In this document: positions 17,272-26,372 of the stretch, in pieces
Position numbering within the stretch: the first letter of the stretch is position 1
How the letters are laid out: each line of letters begins with the position of its first letter
Origin: Physcocola sp002396385
GTDB taxonomy: Bacteria; Bacteroidota; Bacteroidia; Bacteroidales; Paludibacteraceae
Direction: 5' to 3'
Length of the DNA: 64,000 nucleotides
Assembly (NCBI GenBank): GCA_946535435.1
Contig: CAMNDM010000012.1
Coordinates: 1 to 64,000 of the forward strand
The notes under the pieces: model-generated
What the model saw: the letters and a program-made list of their open reading frames with translations, nothing else
What the model was told of the DNA's origin: nothing
Database searches by the model: none
Translations under genes and position numbers: made by a program

Positions 17272-17535
17272 TTAGTCGAGAATGTTCTTTGAAGGTTTGA
17301 ATTTTGCTACTTTCTTTGCGGCAATCTTTATTGTTTCGCCAGTGCTGGGGTTACGGCCTTCGCGGGCTGCGCGTTCGTCTACGCTGAATGTTCCGAAACC
17401 GATAAGCTGGATGGCGTCGTTCTTTTTCAGTGAACCTTGAATTGAAGAGATGATGGCATCGAGTGCCTTTGCAGAATTTGCCTTTGTAAGGCTAGATTGT
17501 GATGCGATTGCATCGATAAGTTCAGATTTATTCAT
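17272..17535 (-). CDS. HU-family DNA-binding protein
   Basis: An 87-residue histone-like protein that bends DNA as a dimer. The whole HU fold is present: MNKSELIDAIA at the start, GFGTFSVDERAAREGRNP (the arm base), and a C-terminal IKIAAKKVAKFKPS. The signature GRNPSTGE is intact. Length is normal. A -7 element (TATCTTTG, minus strand 17570-17563) lies about 28 bases upstream. It is monocistronic and probably abundant. Confidence 0.95.
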   Translation of the reverse strand: MNKSELIDAIASQSSLTKANSAKALDAIISSIQGSLKKNDAIQLIGFGTFSVDERAAREGRNPSTGETIKIAAKKVAKFKPSKNILD

Positions 17536-17699
17536 GTATAATTAGAATTAAAGTGTTTATGGCAAAGATATAAAAGTAATGTTTAAAATAATACTATCTT
17601 TTGGGAAAATAGTATGAATATTTGCTCATTTTTGTCGCAATTCTGTCAATTTTAACCATCTCATCTCTTCTATGGCGGCGTTGACTGGGCCTGCCGGTG

Positions 17700-19196
17700 T
17701 TAACCGCGGCCCGAGAGCCCGTATTCGTTGTTTGCCGCATCAAGACGGAGGAAGATGAACAGCAGTATGGTGAACCCCCATAACGAAGAGCCGCCGTAAC
17801 TGAAAAATGGCAGTGGTATGCCAATTACGGGGGTAAGGCCTGTTACCATTCCCACATTAATGGCGACGTGGAAGAACAATATGCTGGCCACGCTGTAGCC
17901 GTATACGCGGTTAAAGCCCAGTTTCTGTTTCTCGGCCCTGTTTATCAGGCGCAGCAATAGCGCGCTGTAGAGCAGCAACACTACGGCACAGCCTATAAAT
18001 CCGTGCTCTTCTCCTACTGTACAGAAAATGAAGTCGGTGTCTTGTTCTGGTACGTATTTTAGCTTCGTTTGGGTCCCGTTCAGGAAGCCCTTTCCTTCTA
18101 GTCCGCCCGACCCTATCGCAATCTTACTCTGGTTTACGTTGTAACCCGACTTTTTAGGGTCGTCGAGCATGCCCAGTGTTACCTCTATACGGGTGCGCTG
18201 GTGGGGTTGCAGAATTTTGTTGAAGGCGAAACTCGCTGCATGCGCATAGCCTGTCGATATGAGCAGAAACAGACCTACCAGGAAGTAGGTGTAGCGCCAT
18301 GTCTTTAGCGCCCGGTAGGCTTGGTACAGGATGGCGATGCCGATGGAGACATAACACAGCGTCAGGAACGACACCGGTATGTCGAATTGCTTATAGGCGA
18401 GTACACCCCCTCCGAACAGCAGGGTGTTTAAAATGGCCAGATCGCGGAAGTAACGTGTGTCGCCAAAATAAACCAATATAAGGAAGAGATGGATGATGAT
18501 GGCTGAGAACAACACCAGGAAGATGCCGAACGACTCTTCTGGTACTAACGGTATGATGCTTTCTGCTCCGAAACGGATGGCCACTATAAAGAAGACAACC
18601 GCACACATTCCGGCCAACAGCAGAATGCCGGGAAACCCTTCACGGTAAAGCATAACGAAGAGGGCGAATGTGACAAGCGCCGAACCTGTCTCGTTTTGAA
18701 GGATGATGATGACACATGGTAGAAACATGATTAGTGCCACCAGCGATGCGTCTATAACGCGCTTCCGGGTAAAGCCCCTCCCACTCATAAAGTCGAAGCC
18801 GCCCATCAGCTTGGCCAGGGCCAGACATGTGGCCGTTTTGGCGAACTCGGCGGGTTGCAGGTTGACTGGTCCTAGCACCAGCCACGAGCGTGAACCTTTA
18901 ATGTCGGGCGCTATCACCAGCGTTATCAGTAGCAAGATGATGATTCCCCCATAAAAACCATAGGCAAAAACACTGTACATCTCACCATCGAGCAGCAGTA
19001 TCATTCCTCCAATGAATACGGCCAGACCAATCCATAGCAACTGTTTGCCGTAGCGGTAGTCGATGTCCCAGAATACGGTGTCTTCAAAGTTGTACGATGC
19101 ACCGTATATGCACACCCAACCGCATATTACCAATATGAGGTAGAGGGCGACAATCCACCAATCTATACTTTTGAAGAAGTTCCTTCTGCGTGACAT
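17700..19196 (-). CDS. rodA: Rod-shape peptidoglycan glycosyltransferase RodA
   Basis: A 498-residue inner-membrane SEDS protein with about ten membrane segments. It polymerises lipid II into glycan chains for cell elongation, working with PBP2. The family residues are visible: RSWLVLGPVNLQPAEFAKTA (WxxxGxxxxQPSE type) near 105-125, and the late FFSYGGSSLWG motif with the essential GGSS. It contains an insert of about 100 residues between the middle helices (VEESFGIFLVLF to FLLISTGYAH), which is common in Bacteroidota RodA. It is the last gene of the mre operon, 21 bases after mrdA. Confidence 0.95.
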   Translation of the reverse strand: MSRRRNFFKSIDWWIVALYLILVICGWVCIYGASYNFEDTVFWDIDYRYGKQLLWIGLAVFIGGMILLLDGEMYSVFAYGFYGGIIILLLITLVIAPDIKGSRSWLVLGPVNLQPAEFAKTATCLALAKLMGGFDFMSGRGFTRKRVIDASLVALIMFLPCVIIILQNETGSALVTFALFVMLYREGFPGILLLAGMCAVVFFIVAIRFGAESIIPLVPEESFGIFLVLFSAIIIHLFLILVYFGDTRYFRDLAILNTLLFGGGVLAYKQFDIPVSFLTLCYVSIGIAILYQAYRALKTWRYTYFLVGLFLLISTGYAHAASFAFNKILQPHQRTRIEVTLGMLDDPKKSGYNVNQSKIAIGSGGLEGKGFLNGTQTKLKYVPEQDTDFIFCTVGEEHGFIGCAVVLLLYSALLLRLINRAEKQKLGFNRVYGYSVASILFFHVAINVGMVTGLTPVIGIPLPFFSYGGSSLWGFTILLFIFLRLDAANNEYGLSGRG

Positions 19197-19217
19197 TTTT
19201 ATGCTTTTGGATGTTTT

Positions 19218-21101
19218 TTATTTATGTGTTTTTGCTGTCGAAGGAATAACAGGTGCCAAACTTGGCAACAAGTTCGATTCCTTTAACCAGGTCTCCCAGT
19301 ACTGCCGTTTAGGGGTCTCAATTTGCCCGTTCAGGTATTTTTCGGTCATCAGGGCCGCTATTGGAGCTGCCCACGTGGCACCGAAACCGGCGTTTTCCAC
19401 CACTACGCATATTGCTATTTTGGGGTCGTCTTTGGGGGCGAACGAAATGAACAGGGCGTGGTCTTTCCCGTGTGGGTTTTCGGCGGTTCCCGTTTTTCCG
19501 CACATACCCAGGGCGTCGTTCCTGATCCAATAGGCGGTACCGTGTTGTACCACCTGCTCCATACCGTCGATGACCGGACCGAAATGTTTCGGATTGATGG
19601 TGCTGACGTGCTTGTTAGTGAAAGCGGTGTCGATGGTAGTTCCGGCTATGCTCTTGATGAGGTGGGGAGTATAGTAGTAACCCTTGTTGGCAATAACTGC
19701 CGCCAGATTGGCTAGCTGGATGGGGGTTGTAAGTATTTCACCCTGTCCGATGGCGTCTGAAATGATGGTGGTCGCTTTCCAATGGCGCTCGCCGTATATT
19801 TTGTTGTAGACACCCGCATTGGGTATGTAGCCGCGTTTCTCGCTAGGTGCGTCAGTGCCGAGGCGGTAGCCGAATCCCATCGATACTAGGTGCTTTTTCC
19901 ATGTTTCGAATCCGTTGGCGGCTCCCTTGTATTTGGGGTGGTCTATCATGTCTTTAAAGCCGTAGCAGAAGTAGGCGTTACACGACAGTTTGATGGCGTT
20001 AATCAGGTCGAGCGAGCCGTTGTGGTGGCAGCCTACGGTCAGACGTCCGGCATGGAAACCGTGTGTGCACGAGTAGCATTTGTTGGCGTTTACGAACCCC
20101 TCTTGCATCAGTACCAGTGTGTTGGCGGTTTTGAAGGTGGAACCCGGAGGGTAGGTCGCCTGTACGGTTCGGTCGAACAACGGTTTGTAAGGGTTTTTTA
20201 CCAGTTTTAGGAATTCTTTGCTTCGTTTGCGGCCTACCAGTAGCGAAGGGTCGTAGGTTGGTGCTGAAACCATGGCGAGGATTTCACCGGTCTTGGGCTC
20301 TATGGCGACAATACTTCCCACTTTGTTGGCCATCAGTTGCTCGCCATAGGCTTGCAGGTCAATGTCGATGGTGGTGGTAATGTCGCTTCCCGCAATAAAG
20401 GGTACGTCTTTTGCACCGTCTTCAAATCGGCCTTTCTTCCGGCCGTGTGCGTCGCGAAGCCATATCTTCACGCCTTTCTGCCCGCGTAGGTAGGTCTCGT
20501 AGGTGCGTTCCAATCCGCTTAGGCCGATAAAGTCGCCCGGTTGGTAGTAGGTGTCGTTATCTTTCTGTTTGCGTTTGAGCTGTTCGGCCGATATTTCGCC
20601 GAGGTCGCCCAACAAGAGGGCTCCGCACGGGTAGCTGTAGTTGCGGAGTGTGCGCTTTCGAACGCTGATTCCTTTGAAACGGAACAACTTTTCTTGGAAC
20701 GGAGCGAATTCTTCGTCCGAGAGTTGGCTCATGAAGGTTTGTGGCGTATAGGGCGAGTAACCGGGTATGAGCCTTATTTTTTTCATCCGCTCTTCGAAGG
20801 TGGCCCGGTCAATGTCGAGCGCGTTGCAGAAACTGGCTGTGTCGATGCCTTTGGCGTCGCGGACAGTTATCAGAATGTCGTAGGCGTCTTTGTTGAAGGC
20901 GATGGCTTTCCCGTTCCGGTCTTTAATGACGCCGCGTGGCGGATAGGTTATTTCTTTGTAAAAGGCGTTGTTGTCGGCTTGGTCGCGGTAGCTGGTGTCC
21001 ATAATCTGCAGTACAAACATGCGCGCCACATAAATGGCCACCACTAATAACATGAAGCCGCCAATGACGTATTTCCTGTTTTGATATGGGTCGTTTACCA
21101 T
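19218..21101 (-). CDS. mrdA: Penicillin-binding protein 2 (transpeptidase)
   Basis: A 627-residue class B PBP that cross-links peptidoglycan for elongation. One N-terminal membrane helix (YVIGGFMLLVVAIYVARMFV) anchors it and the rest is periplasmic. The dimerisation domain spans about 45-220. The transpeptidase domain has all three motifs: STFK (active serine) in TYPPGSTFKTA, SCN in KLSCNAYFCYG, and KTGT in MCGKTGTAENP. Length is normal for MrdA. It is placed between mreD (47 bases) and rodA (21 bases), its partner in the elongasome. Confidence 0.96.
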   Translation of the reverse strand: MVNDPYQNRKYVIGGFMLLVVAIYVARMFVLQIMDTSYRDQADNNAFYKEITYPPRGVIKDRNGKAIAFNKDAYDILITVRDAKGIDTASFCNALDIDRATFEERMKKIRLIPGYSPYTPQTFMSQLSDEEFAPFQEKLFRFKGISVRKRTLRNYSYPCGALLLGDLGEISAEQLKRKQKDNDTYYQPGDFIGLSGLERTYETYLRGQKGVKIWLRDAHGRKKGRFEDGAKDVPFIAGSDITTTIDIDLQAYGEQLMANKVGSIVAIEPKTGEILAMVSAPTYDPSLLVGRKRSKEFLKLVKNPYKPLFDRTVQATYPPGSTFKTANTLVLMQEGFVNANKCYSCTHGFHAGRLTVGCHHNGSLDLINAIKLSCNAYFCYGFKDMIDHPKYKGAANGFETWKKHLVSMGFGYRLGTDAPSEKRGYIPNAGVYNKIYGERHWKATTIISDAIGQGEILTTPIQLANLAAVIANKGYYYTPHLIKSIAGTTIDTAFTNKHVSTINPKHFGPVIDGMEQVVQHGTAYWIRNDALGMCGKTGTAENPHGKDHALFISFAPKDDPKIAICVVVENAGFGATWAAPIAALMTEKYLNGQIETPKRQYWETWLKESNLLPSLAPVIPSTAKTHK

Positions 21102-21148
21102 GTTTTGTACTTGTTTTCTTGTCGGAGAAAAGTGGGGTGCCCGACTTG

Positions 21149-21664
21149 TTATTCGTTTTTACTGTGCCGGTATTTGAAGTATTCTACGCTGAAAATCAAC
21201 AGCATGGTAATCAGTACCGATTCAATCGTCTTTACTGTTGTTTGTCCGGCCTGGTTGAGTGATCCGCTTTCTAAAAAATAGAACAGGGTGTGGTGAATGG
21301 TTACCATGGCTGCCGCATATTGCAGATAGCGCGAGCGGCCGAATGTCTGGAACGAGGGTGTCAGCGACGAAATGTCCGAAGGCCCGAGTGCCTTGCTGAT
21401 CCAGCGTTTCAGATAGGCTATTAAAACGCAGGCGGTAGAATGGATGCCGGGCGTGCTCGAAAAAATGTCGACGACCAATCCGGTGGCGAATGCGGTCAGC
21501 AGTAGTGTTATGCGGTTCATATCGGTCGGCAGGTCGATGATGAAGAGAATAAAGAGGAACGGTGTTCCCAACTGAAGGTAGTCGATTCCGTTCAGCACCA
21601 GCACCTGTACTGCGATAAGGAGCACCCACTCCGTAATCAGATTTATGTTTAGGAAGCTATTCAT
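21149..21664 (-). CDS. mreD: Rod shape-determining membrane protein MreD
   Basis: A 171-residue inner-membrane protein with about five hydrophobic helices (FILFIIDLPTDMNRITLLL, AFATGLVVDIFSSTPGIHS). It belongs to the elongasome that links MreB to cell-wall synthesis. Its sequence is poorly conserved, as is usual for MreD, and the assignment rests on the helix pattern, the FxxGLxxDxFS motif and the position between mreC and mrdA. Its start overlaps the end of mreC by 8 bases, so the two are probably coupled. Confidence 0.9.
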   Translation of the reverse strand: MNSFLNINLITEWVLLIAVQVLVLNGIDYLQLGTPFLFILFIIDLPTDMNRITLLLTAFATGLVVDIFSSTPGIHSTACVLIAYLKRWISKALGPSDISSLTPSFQTFGRSRYLQYAAAMVTIHHTLFYFLESGSLNQAGQTTVKTIESVLITMLLIFSVEYFKYRHSKNE

Positions 21665-22502
21665 TGGCAGTGCCCTCCCTTTCCAGTTTTTTCATTTCTT
21701 CGGCGTTCTTAAAGTCAATGATGTCTACATAGACCAGTTTGCTGAAGTCGGGACCTAGGCCGACCTTCAGGTTTAAGAGTTGGTCTTTGCCGCGTTCGTT
21801 CTTCTCAATCCGCCCTACGAAAACACCTTCGGGAAATATAGAAGAGTAACCGCTGGTGAGTATGGTATCGCCTTTTGCTATCGGAATGTAGCTTGGAACA
21901 TCTTCCAAACTGGCATAGCGGTAGTCGTCGCCTTTCCACACCAGAGTGCCGGTTTGGCTCTTGTCTTTTACCTTTACGCTGATGCGGCTCGAAACGTTCA
22001 GCACCGGTATCACTAACGAAAAGTGTTCGCTCACCGCACTTACAATGCCTACTACACCTGCCTGGCAGACGACGCCCATTTCCGGACGCACGCCTTCTGC
22101 CGACCCTTTGTCGAGGGTTAGATAGTTGTGCGCCTTGGTGAAGGTGGCGTTTACCACACGTGCCGACATGAAAGAGTAATTGTTATCTTCGGCAACCTTC
22201 TTGCGCTTGGCGTAGGTCGAGTCTTCGCGGAAGTATTCCAAAGCCTTGTTCGATGCGTAAAGCTGAGTCTTCAGCATGGCGTTCTCGCGTGCCAGTTCCC
22301 AATTGGTGTTGCCCAATTCAATGTAGTCGGTAATGGAACTACGCATTTCGTAAAGTCTGCCGGCTATTGTGTTGCTGGCATTCAGGTATTGCCCGTGCTG
22401 AAAACTGTTGAAACTGAAGTACAGCATAAGGCTGAGCAGCTCCAACAACACAAAGACAAAGAAGGTTTTAAATATGATAAAAAATCGGATGAGCGTTTCC
22501 AT
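21657..22502 (-). CDS. mreC: Rod shape-determining protein MreC
   Basis: A 281-residue bitopic inner-membrane protein. It has a short cytosolic end, one helix (FIIFKTFFVFVLLELLSLML) and a coiled-coil stretch around residues 60-95. The periplasmic double beta-barrel domain follows, with GSAEGVRPEMGVVCQAGVVG and KGDTILTSGYSSIFPEGVFV. The barrel scaffolds PBP2 and other wall enzymes. Length is normal. It lies after mreB with a 115-base gap that holds a stem-loop, and overlaps mreD. Confidence 0.95.
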   Translation of the reverse strand: METLIRFFIIFKTFFVFVLLELLSLMLYFSFNSFQHGQYLNASNTIAGRLYEMRSSITDYIELGNTNWELARENAMLKTQLYASNKALEYFREDSTYAKRKKVAEDNNYSFMSARVVNATFTKAHNYLTLDKGSAEGVRPEMGVVCQAGVVGIVSAVSEHFSLVIPVLNVSSRISVKVKDKSQTGTLVWKGDDYRYASLEDVPSYIPIAKGDTILTSGYSSIFPEGVFVGRIEKNERGKDQLLNLKVGLGPDFSKLVYVDIIDFKNAEEMKKLEREGTANE

Positions 22503-22530
22503 CGCTTTGCTAATGCCTATTTAACAACAA

Positions 22531-22559
22531 AAAACACGTTGCCTTCTGCAGCGTGTTTT
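22531..22559 (-). terminator. Stem-loop between mreB and mreC
   Basis: On the minus strand AAAACACG pairs with CGTGTTTT, and a T run follows. This weak terminator or mRNA-stabilising stem could lower expression of mreC and later genes relative to mreB. Confidence 0.6.
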
Positions 22560-22617
22560 ATGTTTGTTATTCGTTAAAGAGTAACGTTTGCTGTGAGTGG
22601 GTTCCACTTCGGCCTTT

Positions 22618-23637
22618 TTAACGAATCAAGAACGAGAACTTGTCGGTGTTCTTGAGGGCTACGCCTGTGCCCCGGACCACTGCGTGCAATGGGTCGTCGG
22701 CAATGTGGAATTGGATACCAATCTTGTTGGTGAGACGTTTGTCTAAACCGCGGAGCAATGCTCCACCACCTGCCAGCCATATACCCTTGCGGACAATGTC
22801 GGCATATAGTTCAGGCGGGGTCTGTTCCAATGCGCTCAGTACGGCTGCTTCAATTTTCGATATCGATTTCTCGATACAGTGAGCAATCTCCTGATACGAT
22901 ACCGGTACCTCCATAGGGAGGGCGGTCATACGGTTCGGACCATGCACAATGTAGTCTTCTGGTGGGTCTTCAAGGGTTGTGAGTGCGGAGCCTACGTTGA
23001 TTTTGATAAGCTCGGCAGTGCGTTCGCCCACCTTGATGTTGTGCTGGCGGTTCATGTATTCGATGACGTCGGCTGTCAAGTCGTCGCCTGCTATTCGGAT
23101 GGAGTTGTTAGAGACGATACCGCCCAAGGCGATAACGGCAATTTCAGTGGTACCGCCACCTATATCTACAATCATGTTGCCTTCTGGCATCTCGACATCG
23201 ATACCTATACCGATTGCAGCGGCCATTGGCTCATAAATCATATACACTTCGCGTCCGCCCGATTTCTCGGAAGAGTCGCGTACGGCGCGCATTTCCACTT
23301 CTGTACTTCCAGAAGGTATACCCACGACCATTTTGAGGGCGGGGTCGAACAAGAGGTTCTTTGAAACGGCCATCTTTATCAGACCGCGCATCATTTTCTC
23401 TGCTGCGTCGTAGTCCGATATAACGCCATCGCGCAATGGACGTACGGTCCTGATGTTCTCGTGCGTCTTACCATGCATTTGCTGGGCTTTTGCCCCCAAT
23501 GCTATCATATTTTTACTGCTACGGTCAATGGCGACAATAGACGGTTCGTCAACCACAATCTTGTCGTTGTGGATGATGACCGTATTGGCGGTGCCAAGGT
23601 CCATCGCAATTTCCTGTGTGAACGAAAATAAACCCAT
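22618..23637 (-). CDS. mreB: Rod-shape actin homologue MreB
   Basis: A 339-residue actin-like ATPase that forms membrane-bound filaments and guides elongation. The nucleotide motifs are MDLGTANTVI (phosphate 1), MIVDIGGGTTEIAVIALGG (phosphate 2) and GIWLAGGGALLRGLD (adenosine). Length is normal. It is the second gene of the operon, 27 bases after the purH-like gene. The C-terminus is the typical TGVALKNTDKFSFL form. Confidence 0.97.
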   Translation of the reverse strand: MGLFSFTQEIAMDLGTANTVIIHNDKIVVDEPSIVAIDRSSKNMIALGAKAQQMHGKTHENIRTVRPLRDGVISDYDAAEKMMRGLIKMAVSKNLLFDPALKMVVGIPSGSTEVEMRAVRDSSEKSGGREVYMIYEPMAAAIGIGIDVEMPEGNMIVDIGGGTTEIAVIALGGIVSNNSIRIAGDDLTADVIEYMNRQHNIKVGERTAELIKINVGSALTTLEDPPEDYIVHGPNRMTALPMEVPVSYQEIAHCIEKSISKIEAAVLSALEQTPPELYADIVRKGIWLAGGGALLRGLDKRLTNKIGIQFHIADDPLHAVVRGTGVALKNTDKFSFLIR

Positions 23638-23664
23638 TGTGTTGGATGGTTTTGTGCTAGGTTG

Positions 23665-24261
23665 TTATTTGCCTGCGAAGTATGCGTGAATATGGGTGTC
23701 GTAGTTTGAAGACACTCCGAATGCCTGTTCTGCGAACCATTTGCGTTCTGCCTTGCTGGTCGATGCACCCTGCTTGTTGAGGATGTCGAGCAATGGCTTG
23801 TACTGGTTCTTGCTTGCTACGATGACAACATCGTTGAAGTTCTTTGCGGCTGCACGGATAAGCGAAATACCGCCTATGTCAATTTTCTCGATGATGTCGG
23901 CCTCGCTCGCACCGCTGGCTACGGTCTCCTCGAACGGATAGAGGTCTACAATGACGAGGTCGATTTCTGGAATCTCGTATTGTGCCATCTGCTTCTGGTC
24001 GCTCTCAAGTTCGCGGCGGCCCAAAATACCTCCGAAAATTTTTGGATGGAGGGTCTTCACGCGGCCTCCCAATATCGATGGGTAGGTGGTGAACGATTCT
24101 ACTGACTTGCAGGGTACGCCAAGCGATTCAATGAAACTCTGGGTGCCTCCTGTTGAAATCAGCTGAACTCCTTCTGCGTGGAGCTTCTTGATGATTTCGT
24201 CGAGGTTGTCTTTGTGGAAAACAGACACTAATGCTGTTTTTATTTTTTTCGTATCAGACAT
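23665..24261 (-). CDS. purH: IMP cyclohydrolase domain of PurH as a separate protein
   Basis: A 198-residue protein equal to the N-terminal, MGS-like half of PurH, which closes FAICAR to IMP, the last step of purine synthesis. The signatures are KTALVSVFHKDNL, STGGTQSFIESLGV and GRVKTLHPKIFGGIL. It ends at a normal stop after YDTHIHAYFAGK, just where the AICAR transformylase half would begin in the usual protein of about 510 residues. mreB starts 27 bases later, so no remnant of the second half is left. The position beside mreB is the usual one for purH in this order. The transformylase must be supplied elsewhere. A -7 element (TATTTTTG, 24326-24319) lies upstream. Confidence 0.9.
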   Translation of the reverse strand: MSDTKKIKTALVSVFHKDNLDEIIKKLHAEGVQLISTGGTQSFIESLGVPCKSVESFTTYPSILGGRVKTLHPKIFGGILGRRELESDQKQMAQYEIPEIDLVIVDLYPFEETVASGASEADIIEKIDIGGISLIRAAAKNFNDVVIVASKNQYKPLLDILNKQGASTSKAERKWFAEQAFGVSSNYDTHIHAYFAGK

Positions 24262-24318
24262 AATGATTACTTTTTTCGAATTTTATGTATGAGATTGTCG
24301 TTTCTTACCTTTTATTTG

Positions 24319-24326
24319 CAAAAATA
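24319..24326 (-). promoter_or_regulatory. Promoter -7 element of the purH-mre operon
   Basis: Minus-strand TATTTTTG fits TAnnTTTG, 58 bases before the start of the purH-like gene. No other promoter is obvious until rodA. Confidence 0.5.
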
Positions 24327-24381
24327 GAAAAAAGCGCTAATTATTGGCCGATTTGTCACTATTTATTTTCCTATTTTAGCA

Positions 24382-25776
24382 TTATTTAAGTTGAAGGGTG
24401 TTCTGAAGGAAAAGACGTAACTCGTCGTTGGGTTCTGTACCCTTCGTCATCAAGAACTTTCCCTCTTTGTCGAGAAGCAGGTACGTGGGGATTCCTTTCA
24501 CGTCGTAAACGTGCCGGAGGGCATCGGGGTTCGCCACCGTTGCGAATCGCATTTTTCCTTGGAATGGCTTTGCCATTCGCTTTGCGGTTTCCTTGTTGTC
24601 ATACAGGAAGATATTGACTATTTCAAGGGCTCCGTCGTAGCTGTCGTGGAAACGGCGTAAAACCTGCAGGTCGCGGCCTGTCTTCTCGAGGTTCGAGTTG
24701 CAGAAATTAAGATAGACAAACTTGCCTTTGAGGTCCGACAGTTTGAAGGTTTTCCCGTTCGCATCGGTTGCCTCGAAATCGGGTGCCGGCGTGCCGATGT
24801 AGTTGACGCTGGTCTTGTTGATGAGGCCTTGTAGCAGTTCTCTGTTGTCCTTGTCCTTTATCACGGTTCCCAGCGTCTGCAGCATGGTTATCACCTGGCT
24901 GCGGCTGAACTCTTGGAACGATGTCAGGTCGGCTACCAGTTTGATGGCGGCCAACTCGCGCAACAGCGGATTGGTAATCTTGTAGCGGTGCCTTAAGATT
25001 TCCATCATCATTTTCGCATTGTTGTCTACCACCACACGCTTGAACAACTCATACTCTTCAGAACCTATCTGCCCGACTATGAATTCGTTAAAGACGTTGT
25101 TGAAGGCGTCCCAAAAAGCGGGGTTGCTGTAATCGGCGCCAATGGCGTTTAGTTGTAGGATGATGGTGTCTTGCATAGGTTGGTTCTCGCCAACGCACAT
25201 GTTCAACAGCAAGATGTAGCGGTAGCTCTTGAATTTCTCTTGGAAGGGTTTCTTCAGGTCGGTGAAGATGTTCCTCAATTCCCTGACCGACTTCCTGAGC
25301 GAGTCGACATTCGAGCCATAGGTGATGTGCTTCATGGTGTAGAAGTCGAATGCGTCTTCAAACTCCATCATCTGGTAGTTGAAGTCGCCACGGCGCATCC
25401 CCTCTATGGTTGCCAGATAGTCTTTTGGCGCGAAATAGGGATCCAGTTTCTCAAAGATAGTGCGTTCCCTGTATTCGGGTAAAGATATGGTATAACTCTC
25501 GCCCGGCTCAACATACAGGAATGCTTTCGTTACATCGGTGGGAATGAAGACTTGGAGGGTGTGGTCGGTCTCTATCTCAAATTTGAAAGACCCGTCGGCC
25601 GCTACGGTTGCCTGTCCGAGCTCTTCTTCCTCGTGCAGCACCTGCTCGCTATATGTGCGTACGGCGATGGTCTTTCCTGCGAACGAGGGAGCGTTCCCGG
25701 AAATGACTGTCGTTTTGGCCGCAACATGCATGCCGAAGGCTGCTAACGCTATAATGCAGTAACTTGTTTTCTTCAT
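24382..25776 (-). CDS. Secreted thioredoxin-fold (TlpA-like) protein lacking CxxC
   Basis: A 464-residue periplasmic protein. The signal peptide is MKKTSYCIIALAAFGMHVAA. Residues 20-110 look like the DUF4369-type beta-sandwich that precedes many Bacteroidota thiol proteins, and 110-310 are helical. Residues 320-464 are a TlpA/AhpC-type thioredoxin fold: GTPAPDFEATDANGKTFKL at its start and GIPTYLLLDKEGKFL with the cis-proline. The catalytic WCxxC is missing: the site reads VYLNFCNSNLEKTGRD, with a single cysteine. A disulfide reductase role is therefore doubtful. It may be a binding or chaperone-like relative. It is transcribed alone. Confidence 0.8.
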   Translation of the reverse strand: MKKTSYCIIALAAFGMHVAAKTTVISGNAPSFAGKTIAVRTYSEQVLHEEEELGQATVAADGSFKFEIETDHTLQVFIPTDVTKAFLYVEPGESYTISLPEYRERTIFEKLDPYFAPKDYLATIEGMRRGDFNYQMMEFEDAFDFYTMKHITYGSNVDSLRKSVRELRNIFTDLKKPFQEKFKSYRYILLLNMCVGENQPMQDTIILQLNAIGADYSNPAFWDAFNNVFNEFIVGQIGSEEYELFKRVVVDNNAKMMMEILRHRYKITNPLLRELAAIKLVADLTSFQEFSRSQVITMLQTLGTVIKDKDNRELLQGLINKTSVNYIGTPAPDFEATDANGKTFKLSDLKGKFVYLNFCNSNLEKTGRDLQVLRRFHDSYDGALEIVNIFLYDNKETAKRMAKPFQGKMRFATVANPDALRHVYDVKGIPTYLLLDKEGKFLMTKGTEPNDELRLFLQNTLQLK

Positions 25777-25812
25777 GGTGTGTAATCTCGGACTGGATTA
25801 TGTTGAATATCG

Positions 25813-25820
25813 CAAATTTA
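25813..25820 (-). promoter_or_regulatory. -7 element of the thioredoxin-fold gene
   Basis: Minus-strand TAAATTTG fits TAnnTTTG, about 37 bases before the start. Confidence 0.45.
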
Positions 25821-25947
25821 ATTCAAATGTTTGTGATTTTTATACATATAACGATAAGTGTTGGTATAAATATGCGTCAAATTTGTTTTATTTAACTTAA
25901 AATAAGGTATGGCTGGTATTTACTTTGCTTTCCAACAAAAAAACGTT

Positions 25948-26166
25948 TATTTTTGTATTTGCATTCCGTCGTTTGTTGATGGTCGGTTTGCTCTCGTCCG
26001 CAATATTTGCGGAATCAGTGATTTTTGATAATTATTCTTTTGGTGGTTGCATTAGTCAAATGATTAATGCATTTATATTCAATGTTCAATGTGTTATCTA
26101 TTTTCTACGACAGGAAACAAATAACACTGGGGATGCAGGGAATTTGTGAAAATTCCCTGCATTTTT
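25948..26166 (+). ncRNA. Candidate small RNA between a promoter and a terminator
   Basis: TATTTTTG (25948-25955) fits the -7 element. A stem CCGCAA/TTGCGG follows at 25998-26012. A strong terminator TGCAGGGAATTT/AAATTCCCTGCA with five T lies at 26134-26166. The transcript would be about 205 nt. A frame of about 56 codons exists inside but its stop falls within the terminator stem and it shows no protein-like pattern, so an RNA is the better reading. Confidence 0.4.
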
Positions 26167-26243
26167 AGTAAAATTCGAGCCTTGAAAATTTGGTAGTATG
26201 GATTTTTATCGCTTATTTTGCACCGCAATTCCGAAAGGGTTAC

Positions 26244-26317
26244 CGAGATGTAGCGCAGTTGGCTAGCGCATCTGGTTTGGGACCAGAGGGTCGGGGGTTC
26301 GAATCCCTTCATCTCGA
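26244..26317 (+). tRNA. tRNA-Pro (TGG), copy 1
   Basis: A 74-nt cloverleaf. The acceptor arms CGAGATG and CATCTCG pair, the D arm is GCGC/GCGC, the anticodon arm TCTGG/CCAGA carries loop TTTGGGA with anticodon TGG, and the T arm is GGGGG/CCCTT with TTCGAAT. No CCA is encoded. The second copy at 27449 is identical. It is followed by a terminator. Confidence 0.95.
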
Positions 26318-26321
26318 CTAT

Positions 26322-26353
26322 AAGCGACTTGATATTTCTTCAAGTCGCTTTTT
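26322..26353 (+). terminator. Terminator after tRNA-Pro copy 1
   Basis: AAGCGACTTGA pairs with TCAAGTCGCTT, followed by TTT. Confidence 0.8.
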
Positions 26354-26372
26354 GTTATCATTATCTTTGTAT

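Noticed and set aside
25925..26149. A 74-codon frame before tRNA-Pro
   Set aside because: It starts with TTG ahead of the promoter and stops inside the terminator stem. A non-coding RNA fits better.
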